From assembly GCA_023634235.1 (NCBI GenBank), contig JAMKCF010000007.1, positions 21,458,592-21,522,591 on the forward strand: a DNA stretch of 64,000 nt, in the 5' to 3' direction. Position 1 is the stretch's first letter; the number at the start of each line of letters is the position of its first letter. Both the position numbers and the translations under genes were made by a program. This document shows positions 14,801 to 26,800 of this stretch, in pieces. The DNA is from Pisaster brevispinus. Lineage: Eukaryota; Echinodermata; Asteroidea; Forcipulatida; Asteriidae. The notes under the pieces are model-generated. The model saw only the letters and a program-made list of their open reading frames with translations, was not told the origin of the DNA and did not search any database.

Positions 14801-17800
14801 AATACGTTTCACGCGAATGTAGACTCCTGCTTACAGGAGTAAGTAGCGGCATGAAATTGGGACCCCGGGGTACAATTTTATGCTGCTGCCAATTCCAATT
14901 CACCTAACGACCATTGCTTTCCTCTTAACAGAATTATCTCCGCATAAACAACTACATTAGCTACGTGCATGAGGAATGCTTTTAATCTTTGCGAATGGAG
15001 AGACTTTTAAATGTATACTTATGTTATAGTCCATGCAAAAGCCTTATGTTATAGTCCATGCAAAAGCATAACATTCCATGCTGCCCACCAGTGCATTAAT
15101 TAGGCAAAGTTAATTGTAAAGTGAGCAGTGGCGTAGCTGGGGGGGGGGCACCGGGGGATGTCCCCCCCCCCCATCACCACCATTGATGTCCCCCTTGCTG
15201 CCCTCTTTTAAATCCCCTTTTGAATTGGAACTTTCCAGAGTTTTAATGTGATAATGTCGATTTTTTTAAAACCATGTTTCCATTTAGGCCTACACGCAGC
15301 CAATGTATTTGCTTTACGCCAGATTATCAGATTATCTTATAAAAAAATAGCACAAAATAACATTTTTAAAAAGCACTGAAAAGGGGCTTTTGAAAAAGGC
15401 ATACATGAAAACTTGGCCAGGGCAGAAGTGCCCCCCTAGAAAAAAGAAGAAGATGCACCCCCTAAAATTTTACATCAGTTTACGGCGCTGAATGTGAGGG
15501 AAAAATTTCAAGGGAGACATTCTCCGGTGGAGACCAACATTTCCTGTACACAAAAACTACACTACATACAGGCATTGGAAACTAAGACAACATAGACCTA
15601 CATGGTACAAGCTACAACTATAGGTCGGACGGAATGTCCTAGTAGAGGGCAGCTTGTAGGCCTAATAGGAGGATGGTGAGCTACAGTTTTCTAGGCAACC
15701 TGGGCAATTCGGTCCGCGGAACAGAATGTGGGGACACATTCTCCTGCTCATGAAAGGCCTGGCCTCTTCTACATTATATATCAACATTCACTATCTATGA
15801 CTATATTTGACAGTTCAAAATTTTTAAAAAGTCAGAGCTCTAGAATTAGCACATAAATTTTCGAACATGAAGCATACATATATATTATGTTTATTGAAAT
15901 CTTTAAATACGGTCCATTGCAATAACTCATACTTTGATTCTTTGAACGGTAATTGTGTGCACAAACTGGTCGAGACAGTTTCAAATTTGCGCGCGCATTT
16001 GCAGACGTTCAATTCACAAAACTTACGATAGGTGCCTGCATGTATCGATATTTACAGTCACAAAGTACACGAGATGAAATGCAGTTTGTCATCTGTTTTA
16101 CACACATTGTACTTACATTTATCTCTTAGTGTTGTTTTATGCTGTCAACCTCCTGGTAGACTTTCACTTCTTTATATTCCAGCAAAAACATTCTTTTTAA
16201 CAGACGACCTGACACTTCAGTCTTATGTCAGTGTATGTCGATTCTTGTATTTTTAACGGTGGTCCTACATAGCGCCCTCTATGTGAAAGTTAGACTAACA
16301 GTTACACATGCTCTAAAGTGTAACTGTTAGCTGCTATCTTGCTTGACATAACGTGAATCCACGTTGATGACATCAAGAATGTCACGGTACTAGTTACCTT
16401 TTAGAGTCTACCGATTCTTTCTACGCCCTCTAAAACAGCGCCCTCAAGAGTATAAGCTGAGCCAAGTTATAACTTCTGTATCTCTACGCCAGTTAATAAA
16501 TCGAGAAACTCAAATTTAAATGACTCATGGTATTAATTCAGCAATTAAAATAATTTTACAGATATAACACCAATTAACCAAATGGTAAAACATTACTTAC
16601 ATGGGCAACTAATAAAGGGAGACCCACAATTACGGAACTACACTGTTTCAACCGTGCGTTGATACACTTCCTAAAAATGGCGGTAATTGGGTGGTCAGAA
16701 ACTCCATAGACTACGTGTTAATGGCTTTGTTTTCATACGAGACGATTTGATCATCTCCTAAAATTTCACTGAAATAAGGTATGTGGGCATTAAAATAACA
16801 CCAAATGGTCATTTGGCTGTGTGGTTGTGTAATTGGCATTTGTCACATGTTTTTCATTGCTATACTTAGCCGTTCACGGGAACATTTCACTGATCACCAA
16901 CTTACCATGCTTACTTTATGAAAAGTAACACTGCAAGTTTCCTAAATGAATGCCTAATTCAACACTGAAGCTGAATTAACTAACCTAGGCAACTTCTTGA
17001 TCCATGTAAACATGTTAATATTGTCACTTATCTTGGTATTAATTTGTAATTATTGTTCACAAGTACTTAACGTTCTATAAAACTGTTCACTATTTTTCTT
17101 TGTACTTTCCTGGGGATCCTAAATAAAAACTAGTCAAGCACTGCTTTTTGAGGGCCTCCTTCCACATGCATGTAAATTGTCTACCTCATATTTTTATTAA
17201 TTTTTCACTTTATTATATTGTTATTGTTTACAACTTTTAAAGATGACTGCATATTTGCTTATATTTATTTGCATAGTGTGGAAAAAATATTAAAGAACTG
17301 AACTGACACTATTACATTAATATTAATCTATTCAGGTGGAGCCCCATTTCTAGGAGATGAGCAGCGTTTATATCAGCAACTCTTTCTAAAGAAACCATAC
17401 TACAACAACCAGCTACGACCGCTGAAGAATAATTCGGATCAGGTCGTCGTACAGTTCACAATGAAAATAAAGCAGATTGTTGACATTGTAAGTTTGATTT
17501 CCAACATAAAATGTACAAAATGGCATTGACTGACATTCAAGGAAAGGCACTTGTTCTTTCTTTCGTTCAATGGTGTGGAGTGCTGCCTACACTAGTTTCA
17601 TACATATTCTGACCCTGAGACTAAAACAGTACAATAGCTACTTGTCAGTACTACTCTACAAAAGAATAAGAACAATTCTGAGAAAATATCTATAATATTA
17701 ATTGTGAAGTTATTGTTTCAGTCAAATCAGTTGTTTTCACCCTTTCACTATCACTGTTGAGTCCCTATATATATCAAGTATGTGATAGTATTCATGAAGA

Positions 17801-20800
17801 CCAATTCTCGTTAAACCAAAAAGAGGTCAGACTTTATACCTTTTACAGCCTTACTTAGGCATTTGTTTAAATAATGGCAACATTAATAGCATAGTTTCTG
17901 AATTTCATAAATTTGTTAAACAGGACGAACGGAATCAGATAATGAAGATGAACATCATATTAGAGCAGGAATGGAAAGATCACTGGATACATTGGGATCC
18001 TGATGACTATGGAGGATTGAAAGAGCTAAGAGTCCCTGCTTATGATGTCTGGCTCCCTGACACCACACTTTATGACACGTAGGGTTTGTTTATACACTGA
18101 CTTAATAGCAACAGAGGCAGTTCCAGGATGGTTGAATAAAAGAAGAATTTACTGTTTTGGTCTTTCAAAGATTTTGGTGTAGACAAAAGGGTAGAGTACT
18201 GATGAACAAGGAGCAAAAATAGAAAATTAAATAAATACATTTTGTTACAAATGTTCCCAACAACTCACCCTCCTGAAGCTGTCACTGTGTACTCAGTATT
18301 AAGGACAGTCACAACAATATTACTGTAAGCAAATGCATAAAATTGTATCCACCTACCGACCCAGATCAAAACCAAATTTTAAAATACGTTATTTGCTCGC
18401 CGCCCATCAAAATTTTCAAATTAATTAATGTAATCATTTTTACCCTTCAGCCCCTAGGTTGAAGTGGTATTGTCATTGCCTACTGGCTGGGCACTTGAGT
18501 TTTCTGTACTGCAACTCAAATAAGGCATGACACATGAACTTGAAGCTTTGGTGGGTGGGGGGTCAAGGTTAAGGTGGTGAGTTTAGCTGAACGGTTTCTG
18601 GCCCTTAACTCTGGTTAGTGGACTTGAAACTTTGATGGGGGTGCCCTTGGGAAAAGGAAAGTGGTATCGTTTTGGAGTGAAAAGGTCAAAGGTCAAGGTC
18701 ACATTGATCAGTTCTGGTCATAGCTAAATGGTTTCCTGACTAAAACTAGTTAGAAGTAGCATTTGGACTTAGTGGGGGAGGGGGTCCCTCCTGAAGAAAG
18801 GAAAGTTTGCATTTCTTCGCAGTCAAAGGTCAAAGTTACAGTGGTGAGTTATTACATGTTTTTTGCATTATAATCTTAAGTTAGGATAGCTTTTTTGTCA
18901 CAAAACTTGAATGGGAGTGGGAGGTAAGGAGATAGATACCATTGAGATTAAAGGCAACTTGAGATTGTTTTAAAGTCAACAGGTCAAACGCCAAGGTCAC
19001 AGATTTAAGGAAAATTATGGTGTGAGAGTATCTTTGTTTAGCTAGAATTGAACAAGGGCTCAGGGATTTCAACAGCATCAATGTTATTTTTTTACAGAGC
19101 GGACACAAACTCTGCCTATGCTGGTATCACAGGCACAAATGTTGTACTGAGACACAATGGGCTGGTACAGATGAAGACCAAACCTTACATACAACGTAGC
19201 ACGTGCCACATCAAGATTCGCTTCTTTCCTTTCGACGAACAGAAATGCCAACTCAAATTTGGGCTATGGACATATGACTGGAGCCACGTGGACCTACAGA
19301 ATTCTACAGCAGGACCTGACAAATCTTTGTATTTACAGAATGAACAATGGGACTTGATGTATTCCTGTTTCAAGAGGCATCTTGAGAGCTACATATGTTG
19401 CCCAACCAAGTATGTGGATGTGACGCTTTTCATCGGCATACGCAGGAAGCCTCTTTACTACATGTACAAGTTGGTGATGCCGATTGTTCTACTGTCTGCA
19501 TTGTCTATGGTGGGTTTCCTGATGCCTTATAATGTGGGCGTGGTCAAGGCAAATCTCAGCATCACTCTTATCTTGTCAATGACTGTCTTCCTACTTCTGG
19601 TGGCTGAGACTATTCCTAAGACATCAGAAGGACTTCCACTTATCAGTAAGTATTTGTCTCATTTGGATTGATTGAATAAATCTTCTTTGTCTTGGATATT
19701 CTCTGCACTTGTATGGCATACATTCAATGCACTAAGTTCACAGTCCTTTTCACAACCAAAAACCCTCAGGAGAATACAAACAAATAACATTCATTTAACT
19801 CTGTCCTCTTGGAGAAAAATTATACAGAAACACTTGACAATCATTTCTAAACCTTACTGATAGCTGGAGAGTGACCCTGAAGGAAACAATCATCTTGCAG
19901 CTGTGTTCCTTCCAGTCATCCTCCGCCTCACAATCAAATTTGTTCCCATCACAATGACATTTTAATCTTGTTTGCATATCATCAACTACAGGTGAATACT
20001 ACCTGAGCATCATGTTCCTCATAGCAATCTCCACTGCGATGAACATCACCGTTCTAAACATTTTCCACCGTGGGGAGGATGGTAGTGTTGAGGTGCCTCA
20101 ATGGCTGCGGACGTTGGTGCTCAAGTACATGGCTAGGATCATGTGTATGGATTGTAAGGGTGAATACTTCCTAACCAGACCCAATGAGCCCAAGATTGAC
20201 CAAGCACGACTGGCAATGCTCAGGAAACAAAGATGGTTCAATGCAAGGTGAAGAGTTAGTTGATTCTTTGTAAATTGTGAAAATGGAAGTGGGAAAGCCC
20301 CCTCCAAGTCTTTCAAGTTTCAACAACCTAGGCCATAATTTAGTAGAACTTCTTTAATGCGAAACAAGTATGCAGTTATTGTTCATTGAATCATATGCTT
20401 TACAGGGATTGTAAGCAGTATCATATTGGGCCATGGTGTGCAAGATGTTGAGAATAGTGTTTTTGAACATTAGTTTCGGAAACCATAGTCAAATTCTTTT
20501 TTGATCTTCACATTTGAACCCAACAATAATCACAATTTTAACAATTTCTACAATGACTACACATTATGATCGTTGGTATAAATGGAGATATTTTCATAAA
20601 AGATATTTCAATGTACAAGTCTACTTCGGAATACAACATTTATTTTATACCCAGAGCTGCCATGATTTGCATCTTGCAATCAGGGAGATTTTGTAAAACA
20701 ATCAGGGAGATAATTAGAGTTACTTCAACATAACAGGAAAAGTTTCCATAATCAGGAAGACTTTCAAATTTGTTCATCAGAACATGAAAAGATTGGTTTA

Positions 20801-21280
20801 TTTCCAGGGAACTTTCTGTATACCCTGTGGTAATGGCTTGTAATCTTGAATGATAAAAACTGACCTCATTTCTTTTGCTACTTGCTCAGGTACGGCACGT
20901 CTTATACTCCACTAATTCAAGACTCATCAAGGTTGAATAATGATGGCATGCAAGGAGGCTGCAGTAATGGCCACAATGCACAAGCTGAGTTAGACCACTT
21001 TGTCGAGAATCTTGGAGAATCGGATAACATAAGACTAACCAAGATGGAATCCAACGTCTATGGAATCCTCAGACAGATCCGTACAGTGCAGAAAAAGACT
21101 GACCGCAACAGCAGAGTGCATAGAGAATGGGCCCTGGTGGCCACAGTAACTGACCGCTTGCTGTTCTACATCTATGCCTGCTTCACAGTTGCAATGTCTG
21201 TGATAATCTTACTAGTCAACCCGTCTTTAGATATCCATGATGGAGGTGTGTGTGCTACTACACCAAGTGAGGCAGCATAA
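2846..21280 (+). CDS. nicotinic acetylcholine receptor-like subunit (alpha-type Cys-loop receptor)
   Basis: Six exons join in frame: 2846-3062, 17336-17487, 17924-18078, 19098-19645, 19992-20247, 20890-21280, giving 572 aa. The product should be a plasma-membrane pentameric ligand-gated channel subunit. Residues 1-26 look like a signal peptide. Residues 37-70 carry six cysteines (C-x12-C-x2-C-x2-C-x10-C-x2-C), not part of the usual fold. The ligand-binding domain has WxPD and LYDTAD (loop A), the Cys-loop C211-C225 with FPFD, Trp232 (loop B), and Y273-I-C275-C276 plus Y280 (loop C), so it is alpha-type. Loop D has Ile where the first conserved Trp is expected. TM1 is ~300-318, TM2 326-345, TM3 ~362-382, TM4 ~533-552. 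Position -1' before TM2 is Val324, not the usual Glu. ATG 2846 has A at -3 and G at +4; an in-frame upstream ATG at 2645 would bury the signal peptide. Exon 1 is 14 kb from exon 2; phase and signal peptide support the join, but it is inferred. Confidence 0.9.
15018..15067. repeat. exact 25-bp tandem duplication
   Basis: Two back-to-back identical copies, 15018-15042 and 15043-15067, each starting CTTATGTTATAG and ending CAAAAGC. The identity suggests a recent slippage or duplication event. Confidence 0.85.
15125..15490. repeat. G/C-run element starting near GTGGCGTAGC
   Basis: It begins AGTGGCGTAGCTG followed by long G and C runs, continues through a segment rich in CCCCCT blocks, and ends near 15490 with TTTACGGCGCTGAATG. 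The start resembles the GCGTAGCCAG start of the element at 35424. This looks like a decayed non-autonomous DNA transposon or low-complexity dispersed repeat. Ends are approximate. Confidence 0.4.
16295..16330. repeat. perfect 13-bp hairpin
   Basis: CTAACAGTTACAC at 16295-16307 pairs exactly with GTGTAACTGTTAG at 16318-16330 across a 10-nt loop. An AGCGCCCTCTA word precedes it. The function is unknown; it may be the tip of a MITE. Confidence 0.75.
18540..18995. repeat. degenerate tandem repeat with AGGTCA words, period ~125-150 bp
   Basis: Inside the intron between receptor exons 3 and 4, about four units share a GTCAAAGGTCAAGGTCA-like core near 18565, 18690, 18828 and 18980, followed by a stretch containing TTTCTGG, then GGACTTGAAACTTTG-like words, a G-run and GAAAGGAAAGT. 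The core of the second unit has three AGGTCA half-sites in DR1 and DR0 arrangement. Units differ in length and are clearly diverged. Confidence 0.6.
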
Positions 21281-22221
21281 CTTCAGGATACCAAGTGTTG
21301 AACCCAGATCAATGTTGTAGCTTGGAAATATTTAACTTGGGCCTTTGTTACAACATGGATACCCAATTGGCTCAACTGTAGTCCTAATGATTATTGTCCA
21401 GGTAAAATACATTTTGGGGACCCAACTTGTGTAGAGGATGACCAACTTCAAACTCAATGAAACCTTTGGAATTTTTCCAAACTCTGGTATTTTATCAAAT
21501 GTGTGTAAAATGCAATGCATCCTTACAACTAACCTCCTGTGCAGAAAGTCTTCAAGACATTTTGGTTGGTAAACTATCCATCAATCAAGTTTTTGTGTTT
21601 AGATGATAGGCTTAAATTCACTGAATATGAAAATTGAAAAAGTGAAACTCGCATCCCAGTTTGGAGACATAAGTTTTGATTGCCATTTAGTGAAACTCTA
21701 AATCTTGCTTTCTTTCATAATTCATGGTAAGGGATAGGGAATTGACACCCCCCCCCCCATTCAAGAATGAAGAATGACAGTAAAAACATCTCAAGCCCCA
21801 GTTATTCATAAGACACGACTATTATTAATATTATAATTACCAATCCAATGACAGATGTATAATCAAGATGTAAGATATTGTTGTACATGTATTGTCAAAC
21901 CTGGTTCTATGAGTTTTAATCTTTAATTTTTACTTTACATTTATGTATTTAGATTGGTATGTATCTTTGGTTGCGGTTAAAGATATTTTTGTTCCACAAA
22001 TACAATTAACAGAAATGCTCGTTATTTTGTAAACAAAGGGTGAATTTTATGTAATGCTTTGCCGAGTCGTCAGTTACAATGCTTAACCGTCTTTCAACTT
22101 TCAGGGGTGAAAACCATTTTAGTTTACAATTTGTATATTTTTTATAAATTTGAAAGAAAAACTCCCACCATTTACGCAAGTCCTGTAAGGCTCTTGCATT
22201 TTGTAAATAATGTATAATTTC

Positions 22222-22227
22222 AATAAA
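22222..22227 (+). terminator. polyadenylation signal of the receptor gene
   Basis: The first well-placed AATAAA downstream of the receptor stop at 21280 lies here, followed by a T/G-rich stretch. This would give a 3'UTR of roughly 960 nt. Confidence 0.55.
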
Positions 22228-23467
22228 TATCTGTGTGTAAGGATCATGTACTCAAAATACTAAGAAAATCACATAACGAAGCTATTTAGATTGGTATCAA
22301 TAGCTTGAAGCATTTAATGGTTGTGTACACAAAATTCCACTTTATTTATCATCAACGAACTTGGAACTTGGGTTTCAGTTTTGGGCAAAGGATGTTCTTC
22401 GGTAAATCTTACCCAACTATTCACTACTACATGTATTTACAACTGGCACATTCTGTGTTTTGTTTTTCGTTTTTTCCCATAATCTTGACATAATTTTAGA
22501 TTGATTTTACAAGTATTTTAGTATCTAATAGGCAAGTCCAAGATTTATGGCCTTACCTAAAACAAAAAATGGCCAACTTTGATGGCCACGCATTTAATAA
22601 CAGTAAACATTTTGGTAATTTTTGTCCCAAGGTACAGCATTGGTTATGTATTGGAAATTTGAAATTTTAATGTATCGACCCTTCATGTGGGGTATCGATG
22701 AGAACTATTTGAAATACTTATTCCCCTGGCCTCCAGAGTCCTTTTTTACCGAGCTGTAAAGATAAAGCTGGACCAGTTATGGCTCGCATTGGGGACAGGT
22801 ATAACAAACCCAATTGAGGACAGACCATTATGATGAAAATGGAGTAGTCCAAGAAAAATTTAGCGGGTAATGGTTTGATGTGTATCTTAGTTAATAATTT
22901 AATGTTTCTGCTTTTTCTGGCCCTACGCTGTACCTTCCTTTTAAAAAATAATTTGGTTTCTCCCTATTTTAACTATCACTGTGGACATAAATGCACAATG
23001 TAAACTGTAACAAAGTAACATTTCCAGCAAGTATTGTTTCAGTAATTAAATGAAAACTGCCTTTGCTTTTATTAAATGATACCAGAGTGTGTTGCTTAAA
23101 TTTATTTATTATACATTTAAGCCCCAAAATATGGATTCCTGAAGTGACAGACTGCTTTCTACTGGGGATGATAAAAACATATTGAATCGTTTGATGCAAA
23201 GATAACTACAACTTAGAATACCTTTTTGTAAACACTCGGAGGTTCCTCAAAGTCAAACAAGAGACAGCTGCTGCATGTTGATGCCACCACTTCAAAATCA
23301 CATGGCACTCACACTGCGGGGGCAGGACGTTGGCTCGAATTTGGACAAAGGGCTTCAAGATTTGCTTTAAATTGCACACTCAATTACAAGGTTTCAAAAG
23401 GGCCGATAAGCTGATGATGGGTTTAAATTTTTGGGGGTTTTATGGGGGAAGTGGGTTCAAAACACAG

Positions 23468-23605
23468 GCCTGATACTTCAAGGAACCGAGGCAATTGCCT
23501 TGGTGCCCCTTGAAACTGTTCAGTTTAAATTTACATTACAGAGGAAAGCCCTTAAGCAATGTTAAACTGCCTCAATCTTACCAGAATGAAGTATCCGGTC
23601 TGTCA
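23468..23605. repeat. dispersed repeat, copy 1
   Basis: It shares an ordered set of words with 24786-24955: a GCCTGATACT start, GCAATTGCCT versus GCAACTGCCT, a GGTGCC..CTTGAAA block, an AGAGGTGCCCTTA-like block and a GTCTGT end. The two copies are diverged, with small insertions. It lies in the 3' flank of RPL24. Confidence 0.4.
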
Positions 23606-23690
23606 ACAACCTCAGTCCTTAATTAAAACCAAGACAAGAAATAAATTTGATGACAACTGCTTTGTCAGTTTTTCAACCGTGAACTGGCTT

Positions 23691-23696
23691 TTTATT
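23691..23696 (-). terminator. polyadenylation signal of RPL24
   Basis: TTTATT on the plus strand reads AATAAA on the minus strand, about 118 nt beyond the RPL24 stop codon. Confidence 0.6.
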
Positions 23697-23813
23697 CATA
23701 TTTGTACATAACCATCAATGAATGAGCAGTAATTCTGAGCTTCTTGAGTGAAGGCAACCGGGTTACCAGGATTTGATATTGATTATTAGTGAATGATTAT
23801 CAGATGTTAGTGT

Positions 23814-26800
23814 TTATCTTTTGCCAGACACACGTGGTGCTTTCGTCTTGGGCATCTGGGCTGCCTTTTGCTTCACTGGCTTGGACTGCGTCTGTGGGAA
23901 AAAAAAAAAGCATAAAGTATAGTGTCAAATCCCAACATGCATACAGTGTAAAACCAACTTGGACTTTCAAAATAATGATTCGATTATAATGAAACGTGTG
24001 CAACCGGGTGCAAATAAACAAACCCAACAAGCTCTAAATCAATGCAAAACAAAAGCGTCTATGGTAAAACCAACATTTTATTCTTTATCCCTGATGCAAA
24101 TTATTACATCTATTTAAAAAAATGTCCAAAACATTGCAAAATGCAGAGAAGCTGTTCACGTTTTGCTGACTGCCTTGTGCATTTTGTATGTGACAGGATG
24201 TACAGCTGTGTGTTTCCACCCCATATGGTCACCTTAATATAGGCAAGGCTTCATGGATAGGTCTGTTGACAGAGCTACATGTATTAAGCCCATGCATGGC
24301 AAAAGAACAGAATAGTTCCGTTTATAAAGAACAGTTTACCAGCCCCCAAAATCATAAAATGTGTTGTTTGTGACTGGTTCCCTGCTTATTGACAGAAATG
24401 AAAAGTGCTCTTTGCATCCACATTAATACAGACCATGGAAGTCTTGCATGTTTTCAATAATTCAGGGCCAATTTCATTGAGCTGCTTAAACACAAGAGGT
24501 GCCAAAGCACAACAAAAATACGCTTACCAGAAAAAGGTTACCAGCTGAAAAATCATGATACATGTACAATCTGTGACTGGTATCCTGCTTATTTTTGCTT
24601 AGCAGAAAATTTTAAAGTAATAGTTGATGGCAAAAGCAGCTCTGTGAAATTGGCCCTGGAGAACCTTGGCTTCCCGTGTTCATTGCTTTGAAGTATTATA
24701 GAAAAAATCACACACAGGTTCAAATACACTCACTACTCAACAGCAATTTAAGTCAAAATAATGGATCTTCTGCACCATTAGCAGCCCTGATACTCCAGTG
24801 ACAAGAGTGGCAACTGCCTCAGTGCCTCCATGCCCATGACCATTGCCTAGGTGCCTCTTGAAATATTCTAGAACTTAAAAATTTCCTCACAAGAGGTGCC
24901 CTTAGCTAAGTAAAATCTGCTTTGTCCCTACAACAAAGTGTCAGGTCTGTGGAAAGCAACAAGAAGCAGCTATCTACAATGTGAGTAGTCCTCTAAACTT
25001 ACCTTCACCTGTGATGCCTTCTTTGAAGCACTGGTTGCTTTAGCCTTCTCCTTTGCCGCTCTGTTAATTTAACACAAAACAAAATACATTTTTAAAATGG
25101 ACCATCAAGAAATCTAAGGCAAAAACCCGCAACACAAATTAGACAAAAAGTTTTTGAAATTATTGTCCATGTCATGAGTTAATTCATACAAATTGTAATC
25201 ACATTAAATGTACCTCGAAAATAACTAGGTAGATCATTAAACATTATTCTATATCTAAGGTCCAAGTTCTTTGATGCATAATCCACTAGGATTGCAAATT
25301 CAAAACAAATCATTAATAAATTCGTAACTCTGATGTCTTTTTTCAATAACTGATTAGAAGATTTTTTTTGGACAAAAGACACAATCGGCGAACGGAGTCA
25401 TGTGACTCATGGTGAGCATACAGTGTAAACAAACCAAGCTAGCAACGCATTAGTGTGCGTGGACAAGCAATAGCATGGTTGCTTCCGAGTGCTTCTGCTG
25501 TAGGTGCGGAAGCAGCCGTGCTTGACCACGCACACTGGGCGTGGCTGCTTGGTTTGTTTACATTGTATACCCACTATAAGTCACGTGGTTCTACTAGCCG
25601 ATTGTGTCTATTGTGCTTATGTTCCGTCCCAACTATGGTTGAGACTAGTCCCATCTATACCTGGAATTGAATGATTGTGATAGTGAGAGCAATAGTTACA
25701 GTGACAGCGATAAAGATATTAACATCTACCAGTGGGCCTCTTAAGTAACTTTCAATCCTCTTGAATTTCTCTAGGCTTACAACGAGGCCCTTACATCATA
25801 CATGGTAATTTTCATGGCAAAACTTAAGACGAATCAGTTGTTACTCCATCACGTACACGCAAATAAATTTATCCTTCCAGCTGCTAGCAGGCTAGTGTTG
25901 CGACCAACCCATGGAATGTACAACACTCCCTGGTCCCCTGCATGGTAAAATATCTTTGAATCCCAGCTTTCAGTAATCGCCAAGTCAATTGTTCAAACCT
26001 ATATTTTATTGTATACTTTATGAATAGAGGTTAACTTTCAACGGCTGCACCCCAGAATGCTAATACTTGGTCTCCTCTTCCATTTGACCCTGAACCCCCA
26101 ACTCCCAACTAACACCCCCTCAGTCCCTATGTACTTACTTGATGGCCTGCTCTCTCTGAGCCTTGCGCACCTCAGGCTTCTGGTTTCTCTTGGCATTGAT
26201 CTGCTCCAGGGAGACACCAACGATAGCACGATGGAACTTTGTGGCACGCCTCGTCCTCTTCTTGGACACCTCTTCTTGAGTTCCCTTCTTGTGTTTGCGA
26301 CGGTAGAGGACTGTCCAGTTGATCTTCCTGGGGTTACGCTTCATCATGAAAGAGGCCAGGCATTTGTTGCTGACAAAGCTGAACACCTGATTTAGGAGAT
26401 GGACAAATGTAAACTGATCAGAATACAAGTAGCTAGAAGTAACACATAAAGTCTCTTGCCTCATTTGCATCCTGGTCAACATTGACAAGTCAGTAGGATC
26501 AAGAGGGTTACAGTAAATTATCCTGGTGTTTTGGGTTTTCAATCTGTTGATGGGAAAATCGTTCAGTTTAACAGAAACTAAATGGAATTTTTAACCACAA
26601 CTTTCAGCTCATAAACTGTTCAAAATCTTGAGGTTGCAGTTTTCATTCTGAAACATTGTTTTCTTTATTAAAATCCTTTTTTTTTTTAAACTAAAAAACA
26701 TCAAAAATCAGACCGTAATAAGTTACGAGATCGTAACCCTTGAGCCTTTGATGTAGCAAATGAAGACACGTTGTTAACCCTGTACAGTACACGGAGGACA

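Larger units (their letters stand above)
3063..17335 (+). other. first intron of the receptor gene, 14.3 kb
   Basis: GT at 3063 and AG at 17334-17335 bound the intron if exon 1 is correct. I found no coding exon with family similarity inside. It holds homopolymer C runs (14140-14152, 14612-14623), a G/C-run element around 15125-15480, a 25-bp tandem duplication at 15018-15067 and a perfect hairpin at 16295-16330. The remainder is AT-rich with no pattern I can name. Intron length like this leaves room for enhancers or a separate promoter. Confidence 0.55.
21281..23690. other. receptor 3'UTR and intergenic DNA before RPL24
   Basis: It includes the receptor 3' untranslated region up to about 22240 and a C run at 21748-21758. 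From 22240 to 23690 I see AT-rich sequence with no gene. The two neighbouring genes are convergent. Confidence 0.5.
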
